Source: Sambucus nigra
Taxonomy: Eukaryota > Streptophyta > Magnoliopsida > Dipsacales > Adoxaceae
Length of the DNA stretch: 64,000 nt
Assembly: GCA_949130495.1 (NCBI GenBank)
Contig: OX422216.1
Coordinates: 96,975,967 to 97,039,966, forward strand
Reading direction: 5' to 3'
Shown piece after piece: positions 56,004-64,000 of the stretch; the stretch's first letter is position 1; each line of letters opens with the position of its first letter. The translations under genes and the position numbers were made by a program. The notes beneath the pieces are model-generated. The model was not told where the DNA came from. It ran no database searches and saw nothing but the letters and a program-made list of their open reading frames with translations.

Positions 56004-57590
56004 TGTGTGTGTGTGTATATATATATATATCAGAAAGAACTCTTATTGTTATATAGTTTTTTCCTTTCAAATTTTGACTATTATATAATTTGATCGTGTA
56101 GGGCACAAAATGTAAATTGGCAATTGAAACGAAAACTAATATTTTTGCACAAGGGTTGGTGTTTGAGAAGGAAGATTTAAATGAGAAAACTCACAACACT
56201 CCTCTTGGCGAACATAATGTTCATGTATCAATCAAAAAAATATTTTCGCCAGATGCCTATTTACCTGTACCAGTTCCCGATGAATAGATTCTAATTAGAG
56301 ATGCACTCAATTCACTTGTTGCTTGGCCGAAGGAGTTTGTACTACTTGGTATTGAGGTAAAATATTTTCGAGCATTAAGTATATATTGCATTAAGTATGG
56401 AATTAACTGATGTTATATTTGTTTATTATCCAAAATAGGACAAAAAGAACAATCGTGGTTGTGAGAAACAAGAGAGCGAGAAATCTAGCAGTTGTCATGT
56501 TATGATTTTTGCCTTCACAAAAACATTAAAAAATATAAGTTGCGAAGGAAGTATTTGAAGATGATAATCTCGAGACCTTTGTCTTCAAGAATGACTTGTT
56601 TGAGTTTTTTTACGATGAAACACATAGAAGTCACAATTATTGTTGCATACATGAGGTATGAGATTAAAATTCTTTTCAATCACTCACCAATTTTTCCATA
56701 ACATTTATTTATTTTCTTATGTAGACACTTATATGATAAGTTTCCAAGCCTCAAGAAAACATTAAATTTATCAATCCTTCATCCATTAGTGCTACCTCCG
56801 ATGTGAATCTATCTCAATTTCTCACTAAAAGATTGGACCATGCAAACAGAAATCATATATATTTTGTTCCTTAGAGCCTTCAAGAAATGTGAGTATTAAT
56901 TTATTTTGTTACATTTTAATATTTTGACTATTAATTATTTATACATAATGTATTCATGTTATACTTATTCTTTTGTAGTTTTCATTGGGTTTTGATTGTC
57001 ATTGATTTCTCTTGGATGACTATTTATTGGTTGGACCCTTTGCGTCACCCAAGTGATGAAGCAACTAAGTTCTATTTCAATGCGTGAGTGAAATTTCATC
57101 TCTACTTTGGTCGAGTGTAATTAATTATTCACAATTAATCATAAAATTCTTGTCTTGTAGTGGGCTAATTCCATTAGCTCTTGATGGAAATAAACGACCC
57201 GCAATAACACATTGGAAGGATGTAAAGGTAAATAAATATTTGTAATTTTGTAATATTTCTTCCGTCACTTCCTATTACTAACATTTTAGTGCTTGTGTCA
57301 TTTAGTGCCCTAAATAACCTACAAACGTTGAGTGGGGATACTATGTTATGAAATATATGAAATAATTAATAGGGAGTCCTTCGAAGTTTATTGATTCAAA
57401 GGTAATTAATTAGATTTATTTTCATCATCTCTTAATATATGTCTAAAAAAACTCATCATTTATTATTGGATTGTTTAAGATGAGCATGCTATCTAAGAAA
57501 GATACATACACAAAGGGTGAGATACATGACGTACGAGTTGATTTCATTCAATTAATTTTAAGGCACCTCAAAGCATAGTAAGTCTCCCCC

Positions 57591-58392
57591 TCTCCCTCAT
57601 ACGCGTGATATTTATTTGAACTTGCTAATGGTATTATGTAGTTATTTTGGATATACGAATTTTCATAAATTGTTTTCTTATTGCAAGTGATGATAATATT
57701 TTCCTTATTTTTTTGTAGGTTTATGGAAAGTGGTTTTGTAAAGAAAGAATGGAGAGGACATTTGTGATGGAATTTCAATGACATATTTGGTTTATATTAG
57801 TTTATTTGAGATGAATTATTTTATTTTTAACTAATTTTGGATGGAAATGTAATTGGAACAAATACTTTTTTTAATATATGGATTACTTTGGCAGGAGAAT
57901 TTTTGGAATATGTTGATAGGATAACTTTTGGAAGTAGATATTGACATGACATGTATATATTGGTAGGATAACTTTTGGATGTATATATTGGAATGACAAC
58001 TTTTGAATGTACATATGGATATGACTAGTTAGAATTGATTTTGAAAATATTTGTGTTGATTTTATTTTGTAGGACAACTTTCGAATGTAATATATGGATA
58101 TGTATTCAAGTGAAGCATCCTATAAAAACATGTTTAGGAAACTTTTGGGCAACTGGTAACTATGAGGGAATTTTTTGCAACCCTTGTAAATAACGCGTCT
58201 CAAAAAGGTTTATTTTTAAGACATTTTTTTTAATTGTTTGCAACATTTGTAAATAACGCGTCTTAAAAGGCTCTATTTTTAAAGACGTTTTTTTGAATTT
58301 TTTATGATGGTGGCTTCTAAGACGCTTTTGATTATGATTAAAAGTGATGTAAATAGCTTTTTATGACACTTTTTAGCCGTTGTAAAAAGACT
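57591..58392. other. CACTA right subterminal region
   Basis: No gene. Approaching the end it shows repeated motifs: 'ttgtaaataacgcgtct' at about 58184 and 58247, 'gacgcttttgatta', 'taaaagtgatgtaaatag', matching in inverted form the words at the left end. These are typical TNPA-type subterminal binding repeats. A loose 60-bp phrase (ggataacttttgga, tatattgg) also recurs at 57920-58090. Confidence 0.6.
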
Positions 58393-58409
58393 TTTTTCTT
58401 CGAGTGTCA
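58393..58409 (-). repeat. Right CACTA terminus with TCA duplication
   Basis: Ends TTTTTTCTTCGAGTG at 58406, then TCA (58407-58409). Imperfect match to the left end (CACTCGAAG against CACTACAAG). Confidence 0.88.
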
Positions 58410-58883
58410 CGTTGGTCGGTTGGATGTTAAGTGTTCCTGGATAATGCCCTAAGAGGATTTCTATTTGCTCGCGGCCCCAAAACGATTAAAGGGCGAAGGT
58501 CTGCTTAGCCTTTCCAAGACACTTGGCCTTTCAGGAGAGAAACAATGGATATTATAGGGTTTTGTGTACCTGAGCAATGAACTTACTCCTGGACGATAAG
58601 AGGTGTCCCGTGAAGACCTGGAATAACTATGTCTGATGGATCTTGGAGGTGGAGGAGACATTTCTCTTCTAGACGAGGGAGCCACTTGTAGTGACTGAGC
58701 CAATTTCCTCAATGTTTCCTGCATGGCTTCTTGTCCTCTGTCAATACTAGCCAGGATTCCAGCTATATCTATTGCCATAGGCGGAGCAGACGGAATAGGC
58801 AGATTTCCTCCTTCATTTCTGAGACTGAACTCAGGGTCAGTCATCGTGCTTTGAACAAGAGTATGTAAGAGTGAGAACAACAA
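58410..58883 (-). pseudogene. Tat-lineage gag, N-terminal part
   Basis: Complement 58883-58461 is open for about 140 residues, with TDPEFSLRNEGG near the start, a helix with IDRGQEAMQETLRKLAQSLQ and a Ser/Arg-rich tail. Its place directly after the primer site and low complexity fit the start of Tat gag. A stop ends it before the CACTA insertion at 58406. The gene resumes at 37962. Confidence 0.7.
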
Positions 58884-58894
58884 TTAAAAAACTC

Positions 58895-58912
58895 TTCCCA
58901 CAGACGACGCCA
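58895..58912 (-). other. Primer-binding site of the Tat-lineage element
   Basis: Minus strand TGGCGTCGTCTGTGGGAA lies 3 bases inside the right LTR. It resembles the TGGCGCCGT-type site common in Tat elements (tRNA-Asp-like start), with one change. It defines 58916-59348 as the 5' LTR. Confidence 0.7.
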
Positions 58913-58915
58913 ATC

Positions 58916-59348
58916 TATTGATGTAAAAAACTAGACTTGATCTAATTTTCTAATCACAGATAAAATATGCAATAATAAATAAAGAAAGATATTTTTAAAG
59001 TGGTTCATCTATGGAAGAAATCCTACGTCCACTGTTATTTTATTGATGTTTGTGGTTACAGAAAACTATGTATTCTAGTAGATAAGAATATCCCAAAATC
59101 TGTTCGACCCTCCCCTTCATAAAAGGGATGGCGATTGGTTGTATAAACCACGTGTAGTATGACCCCTGGTATGATGATGCTTCGTTATCATGTTGGTCGG
59201 CCTTCTTTGTGTTGGTCGGCATTCCATATGTTGGCCGGCATTCCATGTATTGGTCGAATGATTTATTTCTTCCTGACTAGGACTTTGGCCACGTAGGTGG
59301 ACACGTGTTATTATTGGTCCACGTAGGTGGATAATTTTGGCATAAACA
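58916..59348 (-). repeat. 5' LTR of the Tat-lineage element, promoter-deleted
   Basis: 433 bp. Collinear with 25593-26129 but lacks about 108 bp (equivalent to 25807-25914) that contain TATAAATACA. Ends GGCATAAACA at 59348, followed by CTATG. Its inner end has TA where TG is expected. Confidence 0.85.
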
Positions 59349-59722
59349 CTATGAATGGCTCCTAAAAGCTCCTTAGTTCTTCCTTCGTAAAGCTCCTGAA
59401 TAGCCCATAGAAAAGAATCCAGATACTTGAAAATAGAGTAATTTGGAAATTCAGAATTTTCCCTTCCTAGCCAAGATATATTTGTGTGTTGTTTCTTGAA
59501 CTATTTGGTGGAGAATAGCTCACTATATATAGGTTGGAAGGGGATCCAAAATATTCCTTGGTGACTCATTATCTACTCTCTACAAAAGTAGCCTGAGGGA
59601 CTCACATGGATTCCTAAAGTCATGTGTCTCTTGGAATATTTTCTAAGACTTAATTTTAATAATTATAATCAAATTCGTCACCTTATTCGTAATTAGTAAA
59701 TAATTAAATAATAATTCCAACA
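59349..59722 (-). repeat. Copia 3' LTR, proximal segment
   Basis: From the Tat-element insertion point to the LTR start (minus-strand TGTTGG at 59722). It contains the block duplicated at 17789-18046 and a TATA stretch at 59524-59531 (minus-strand cctatatatagtgagc), the likely LTR promoter. Confidence 0.75.
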
Positions 59723-59733
59723 GTCTCCCACTT
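59723..59733 (-). other. Copia polypurine tract
   Basis: Minus strand AAGTGGGAGAC directly before the LTR start, a very typical copia arrangement. Confidence 0.8.
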
Positions 59734-60073
59734 GGTCCTAATAAGGTTATACATAACGATTTGATTAACATAAGTAGAGCAAGTGTCTTAGAACAATCAT
59801 CAAGTCCCTTAATTAAATACTTCATTAGTGTGAGTCATAACGGTTCTGCACTAATTCAAGAGCATGATTACTTCCATGTACCAAGTTACCAATGTCATAA
59901 TTAATAAGGATAAATATGTGAGTTATCATAATTATCTCATAATGTCTTTATAAAAGACCATTTCTGTTATAATTACTCATTCACATGCATGTATATAATA
60001 AAGACAGAAATTTAGAATTCAGAAACTCTTTATTGATATCAAAAGTTGTGCCAAATAACTAAGAAAATAATAA

Positions 60074-60863
60074 TTACACAATAAACAACTCGAGACCCAT
60101 ATCTTTAGTATGTTGAAAAGATATCTTCGGAGATAGACCTTTCATTAAATGATCTTCTATGTTAACATTAGTACTAATGTGTTCAATTAACACAGTTTGT
60201 TTTTGAACTTCTTCTTTGTCAGATAGATACTTCATCTCAATATGCTTAGCTGCTTTAAAATATCTATCATTCTTTGAAAAAAAGACTGTTGCGACATTAT
60301 CACAATAAATTTTCTAGGGCTTAGATATTGAATCCATAATACTAAGTCCTGAAATAAAATTTCATAGCCAAAATCCATGATTTGTATCTTCAAAACAAGC
60401 CACAAACTCAGCCTCCATAATGGAAGAAGCGATGACACTCTTCTTAGCACTTTTTCATGAAATGGACCCTCCTACCAGAAGGTAAACATAACCCGAAGTG
60501 ATCTTTCTTCTATCAAGGCATCCTCTAAAATCTGAGTCTGAATAACCAACCACCTTAAGGAGATTAGATCTCCTATAAGTGAGCATGTAGTCTTTGGCCC
60601 CTTACAAGTACCTTAACACTTTCTTTGTCGTTTTTCAATGGAATGCACCCAGATTACTTTGATATTTTCCTCGAATCCCAATAGCAAAAACTAATATTCG
60701 GTCTATTAAAAACTTGTGCATATAATAAACTTCCTACAAGATAAGCATACGACACACATTTCATGTGATCCCTTTCCAATTCAGTTTTTGGATATTGACT
60801 TAAGCCGAATTTCTCCCCTTTTTGAATTGGAACATTAATGGAATTACAATTTTTGCATGCCAA
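60074..60863 (-). pseudogene. Copia RNase H and end of pol, broken
   Basis: Minus strand reads YPKTELERDHMKCVSYAYLV near 60780 (usual join of RT to RNase H), the RNase H core in scattered frames, and the C-terminal AAKHIEMKYLSDKEEVQKQT block near 60250-60190, then a stop at 60076-60074. Frame changes and stops throughout. Confidence 0.82.
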
Positions 60864-61620
60864 ACCTTTGTAAAACTTTGTTAATGTCAGCCTTCTGAGA
60901 TAATCCTATCAATCCATGTGATCGATCACGATAAATTTCTATCCCGATCATGAAGGATGCCTCGCCTATATCTTTCATTTTAAAGTTTTGCGAAAGGTAC
61001 TTCTCAGTTTCCTTTAATAGACCAATATCATTGGTGGCTATAAGCAAGTCATCAACATATAGTACTAAGAATAAAATCTTACTCTCACTGAACTTTAGGT
61101 ATATACACCGATCAACAGTATTTTTCTTAAACCCAAAGGATGTAATGGTATTATGAAACTTAAAATACCATTGACGAGAAGCTTGTTTAAGTCCATATAT
61201 TGATATCTTTAACAAACTGACTTTGTGTTCCTTTCCTTCCCTAATGAATACCTTTGGTTTTTCCATATAGACTTCTTCCTCTAAACTCCCATTAAGAAAG
61301 TTATTTTAACATGAGCTAGAGTGCTAATATGATTCTAAGAGAATCCTTCTTTGAAACAGGAGAGACCACTATAATCAAGTCTATCTTTGGCAACAAGTCT
61401 AGTTTTATGTCATTTAATATTGCCATGTGAGTCGCATTTGGTCTAATATATCCTTTTAGATCTGACCGCTTTATAACCTTCAGGATAATCGACTAACTCC
61501 TAGACTTGATTAAAATTCATAGATTTTATTTCTTCATTCATGGCATCAATCCATTTATTAGAGTTTACACTAGAAACAACTTTTTCATATGATACCAGGT
61601 CATCAATATCCCCAATATTA
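60844..61620 (-). pseudogene. Copia reverse transcriptase, broken
   Basis: Complement 61266-60844 is open for 140 residues: LLKISIYGLKQASRQWYFKF, the catalytic LVLYVDDLLIATND and FKMKDIGEASFMIGIEI. The upstream fingers region (to about 61620; with YDTWSL- and WI-AM-E-type blocks) is broken by stops. The YVDD motif identifies copia RT. Confidence 0.9.
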
Positions 61621-61899
61621 AATTCATTATCTTGTAAATATGCCACCTAATCATCCGTGATAGCTGATCTCCGATATATTCGAAATCTGCTTAAATCTAT
61701 GTCTTGTGGTGTTTCAACAAGAGTCTCATTATGTGGTTGTCCATTATGTGATTCATTCATTTGTTCTTGGTTGTTGATCGGATCAATAATCGGCTCAACG
61801 ACATCATTATGAACAATAGGAACATTATGAACCTCATTAGGAAAATTGTGATTATCCTGAATTCTTAGAAGATGAATATTTTCCTTAGCTTATTGAATA

Positions 61900-62840
61900 A
61901 TCACATTTCTAACTTCATTACTCCCACTAACTTCACCATGTTCAGTGAATTTAGTAGTTTCAATTTCAATAATTCTTGTTGTATGCTTAGGACAGTAGAA
62001 TTTATACCCTTTGGATTTTCTGAATACCCAATAAAATAAAAAGTTAATGTTATAGGATCCAATTTCTTTTCATGTGGATTATAAATTCTTGCTTTTGCTG
62101 TGCATTTCCAAACACGAAAATGATTTAAAGAGGATTTCCATCCTTTTCACAGTTCAAAAGGAGTCTTTGGAACTGCCTTACTAGGAACCCTATTTAAGAT
62201 ATGTGCAACAGTCATGAAAGTATGCATCCACAAAAACATAGGTAAATTAGTTCTACTTATCATACTCCTAACCATTTCATTAAGAGTACGATTGCGCCTT
62301 TCAGCTACACAATTCTGCCAAGGTGAACCTAACATTGTGTATTGTGCGAAAATACCTAAACATTTAAAGAATTTAGCAAAAGGACTAGGGCATTTCCCCG
62401 ACTCATCATATTTTCTATAGAACTCACCACCTCTATCCGATCTCATAATTTTCACCTTTTTGCCGAATTGTCGTTCTACTTCTGTAATATAAACTTCAAC
62501 AACATTAATAGATTGAGATTTATCATTCAATAGATATATTGTGCAATATCATAAAAAATCATCTATAAAAGTGACAAAGTATTTTTCTCCACTAATGGAT
62601 GGAACATCAAAAGGGCCACAAATTTCTGTATGCATAATTTCAAGGAGTTATGTGCTTCTTGTGGCTCCTTTATTTGTGTGTTTGGTCTATTTACCCTTAA
62701 TACAGTCGACACATACACTATAATCGGACCAATCCAGAGCATGGATAATTCCTTCTTTAATAAACCTTTCAATTCTTTCTTTAGATATGTGACCTAATCT
62801 TTTATGCCACAAGTAAGCAAAATTCTCATTAAAGAGGTAC
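61900..62840 (-). pseudogene. Copia integrase, broken
   Basis: Complement 62530-62147 reads KIMRSDRGGEFYRKYDESGK, FAQYTMLGSPWQNCVAERRN and a continuation (RTLNEMVRSMISRTNLPMFL) holding the second Asp and the Glu of the DDE triad. The first Asp block is nearby in another frame (complement 62620-62540). The zinc HHCC remnant lies near 62800. Stops separate the parts. Confidence 0.87.
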
Positions 62841-62904
62841 GTTTAGTTCCAACATTAGTATGCAGAGATAATCAGAATTCCAAAAAATTATGATCAAGAT
62901 TAAT

Positions 62905-63144
62905 TTAAAACAAACCATTCGACAAGAATCCCGAGCCAAAAACAGAATTATTCTTATATAAAGTAAAACCATTATCTTTAATTTTAAAAGTGAAGCCTCT
63001 TATTGAGTGTTTAGACAAGGAAATTAAATTTCTGGAAATCGTGGGTACAAAAAGAGTATCTTCAAGATCCAAATGAAACCCATATTGTAATTTCAACCGA
63101 AAAAATCTTATTGCTTCAACTTTTGGTTTTGTCGGGTTTCCCAT
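62905..63144 (-). pseudogene. Copia protease-end/gag-pre-integrase segment
   Basis: Minus-strand reads LDLEDTLFVPTISRNLISLS, a conserved stretch after copia protease, leading into the gag-pre-integrase domain. Protease DSGA-type motif would lie near 63230 (WWINSHSTCH-like text in the minus strand), consistent with order. Confidence 0.75.
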
Positions 63145-63330
63145 GTAAAGAAAATCTTCATTTTATTTTATTTTTTGAATTGAAAGGAATCCTTGCATAG
63201 AATTTGAAACATGACATGTAGAATGAGAATTAATCCACCATGTGTTAGAAGGAACATCAATTAAGTTCGATTCGAAATAAATAAAAGTACAAGGCTTACC
63301 TTTCTTTTTAAACCAAGCTTTACGCTTAAT

Positions 63331-64000
63331 GCAGTCTTTCTGAATATGCCCTTTCTCATGACAAAAGTGACATGTGACTGCTTTATCATTATTTTGTTGG
63401 GAAGGATCGGGTTCATTGATGGAACGACAAGGACCTCACTTCATTCCCTTTCCTTTCTTTTTCTTACCAGCTCCTTTATCGAACACCACATTCGCCACTT
63501 GAAATTTGGATAACTTACCACCTTGCTGCTTGATACGTGCTTCCTCCTGAACCAACATGCTTTGCAATTCATTAACATTCCATTTATCTTTGATGGTATT
63601 GCAAGGAATCTAGAAAGACCCATGATCAAGAGGCAAGGAGTTTAGGATAAATTGGACTAAGAAAGAATCGTCCACTGTCATGCCTAAAGTTCTCAGTTTA
63701 GCATCAATGTTGGTCATCTCAATAATATGTTCGTTCATAGTCCGAGTGCCATCGAACCTCATAGTGGTCAGGTTAGCCATAAGTTTTCCAGCCAGGGATT
63801 TGTCAGCAGTGTGAAACCTATCCTTAATATTTTTCAAATACTGTTTCGCGTTGTAAGTTTTCTCATTTGTTGTGATGCACATTCTAATGAACATCATACA
63901 AAGCCTGTTCGATCTTGATCATGTATTATAAATGAGCACATCATCCTCACTTCTTTGTTCAGTAATAATAGCAACGCGTTCGTCAATAAGGAGTGCTACG
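63331..64000 (-). pseudogene. Copia gag with CCHC zinc knuckle, partial at window edge
   Basis: Complement 63897-63610 reads the copia gag (UBN2-type) capsid core: KQYLKNIKDRFHTADKSLAG, LTTMRFDGTRTMNEHIIEMT. A stop near 63610 and continuation at 63629-63441 (overlapping in another frame) follow. The zinc knuckle CHFCHEKGHIQKDC is at complement 63372-63331. The gene continues beyond the window. Confidence 0.85.

Larger units (their letters stand above)
49810..57590 (+). pseudogene. Second CACTA gene: Transposase_24 (TNPA-like) fused to ULP1-like protease, broken
   Basis: Exons in order: 49820-50140 (SYYGLLVKSIIPINYRRWHD, stop at about 50014), 50243-50450 (DPRRKSQLLSKMAKSWRQFK), a 4-kb interruption, 54475-54560 (GKYKFNHRLNKK with two stops), 54660-54775 (LWVKAREKKGDRYLNDDTKV), 54900-54970 (PEHSGRVRDVGFGVTPTTYF), a coiled-coil exon 54985-55153, four repeated 66-bp exons, 56100-56356 (CKLAIETKTNIFAQG; stop TAG at 56285-56287), then ULP1-type exons: 56979-57084 (HWVLIVIDF and WLDPLRHP with catalytic His and Asp), 57161-57228, and 57306-57370 where VEWGYYVMKYM has Trp for the catalytic Cys. 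ULP1 proteases cleave SUMO. The usual element role is unknown. Confidence 0.8.
37963..58406 (+). mobile_element. CACTA (En/Spm-like) DNA transposon, 20.4 kb
   Basis: Begins CACTACAAGAAAAAAGC and ends ...TTTTTTCTTCGAGTG, whose reverse complement starts CACTCGAAGAAAAAAG. TCA flanks both sides (37960-37962 and 58407-58409), the 3-bp duplication of the superfamily. It carries a TNP2-type transposase gene (45711-48790), a second gene of Transposase_24/ULP1 type (49810-57590), gene fragments in antisense and further repeats. It sits inside gag of the Tat element. Both genes are defective, so it is non-autonomous now. Confidence 0.9.
25593..59348 (-). mobile_element. Tat-lineage Ty3/gypsy retrotransposon with nested insertions
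   Basis: LTRs at 25593-26129 and 58916-59348, CTATG duplicated on both sides, polypurine tract beside the left LTR and a TGGCG-type primer site beside the right LTR, all reading on the minus strand. Gag is split by a 20.4-kb CACTA transposon. Pol runs from about 35.7 to 32.65 kb. Downstream lies an antisense ORF region with its own TATA box, a hallmark of several Tat elements. A probable solo LTR sits inside that region. Without nested DNA the element is about 11-13 kb. All genes are broken. Confidence 0.87.
59349..64000 (-). mobile_element. Ty1/copia retrotransposon, 3' part, running off the window
   Basis: Minus-strand order gag (63.9 kb), gag-pre-integrase, integrase, RT, RNase H, polypurine tract (59733-59723), 3' LTR (from 59722 leftward). 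The LTR begins TGTTGGAATTATT on the minus strand. Two gypsy elements interrupt the LTR further left (pieces at 25536-25592 and probably before 15073). The 5' LTR and primer site are outside. All domains are interrupted. Confidence 0.87.

Overview
This window is plant nuclear DNA, most likely from a flowering plant (probably a eudicot, low confidence). It is AT-rich intergenic sequence built almost entirely of nested transposable elements. I found no intact host gene, rRNA, tRNA or CRISPR array. The assignment rests on plant-type Ty3/gypsy and Ty1/copia retrotransposons, a PIF/Harbinger element with its Myb/SANT-like partner gene, a CACTA transposon with TNP2 and ULP1-like genes, and fragments resembling plant class III peroxidase and the DeCL (DUF3223) domain.

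Layout. (1) 1-5340: a tandem-repeat array of words such as 'actcatac' and 'gtttgtaagcagtc', interrupted by a clean PIF/Harbinger insertion (1423-5005, 20-bp perfect TIRs, TAA target duplication). This element has an uninterrupted DDE transposase gene and an intact-looking two-exon Myb/SANT-like gene, and is the best-preserved element here. (2) 5837-14460: a large LTR element with 2.7-2.8 kb LTRs, an initiator-Met-type primer site, ATGAT target duplication and an internal region without recognisable genes (LARD-like). (3) 15074-25535: a chromovirus-like Ty3/gypsy element on the minus strand with degraded gag-pol. Its LTRs carry palindromes repeated exactly every 21 bp. (4) 25593-59348: a Tat-lineage Ty3/gypsy element on the minus strand with an antisense ORF region under its own TATA box, itself interrupted by a probable 1985-bp solo LTR (27706-29690) and a 20.4-kb CACTA transposon (37963-58406). 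(5) 59349-64000: the 3' part of a Ty1/copia element on the minus strand that runs off the window. Its 3' LTR appears to be the target into which elements (3) and (4) inserted.

Inferred order of events: copia first, then the chromovirus and Tat elements into its LTR, then the CACTA and the solo-LTR element into the Tat element, then further insertions and gene fragments inside the CACTA. All retrotransposon genes carry stops or frameshifts. The CACTA transposase has lost an internal block, and its ULP1-like protease has Trp in place of the catalytic Cys.

Most interesting observations: (a) AATCGATT palindromes phased at 21 bp in the LTRs of two different retrotransposon families, with a GTCGAC cluster in a third LTR; (b) CACTA cargo in antisense orientation, including a DeCL-type fragment resembling the C-terminus of RNA polymerase IV/V largest subunits, which act in transposon silencing, and a peroxidase fragment; (c) a tandemly amplified 66-bp exon with its introns; (d) a chimeric chromovirus whose two LTRs are both followed by the same copia-LTR sequence; (e) the intact-looking PIF/Harbinger element inside a tandem array.
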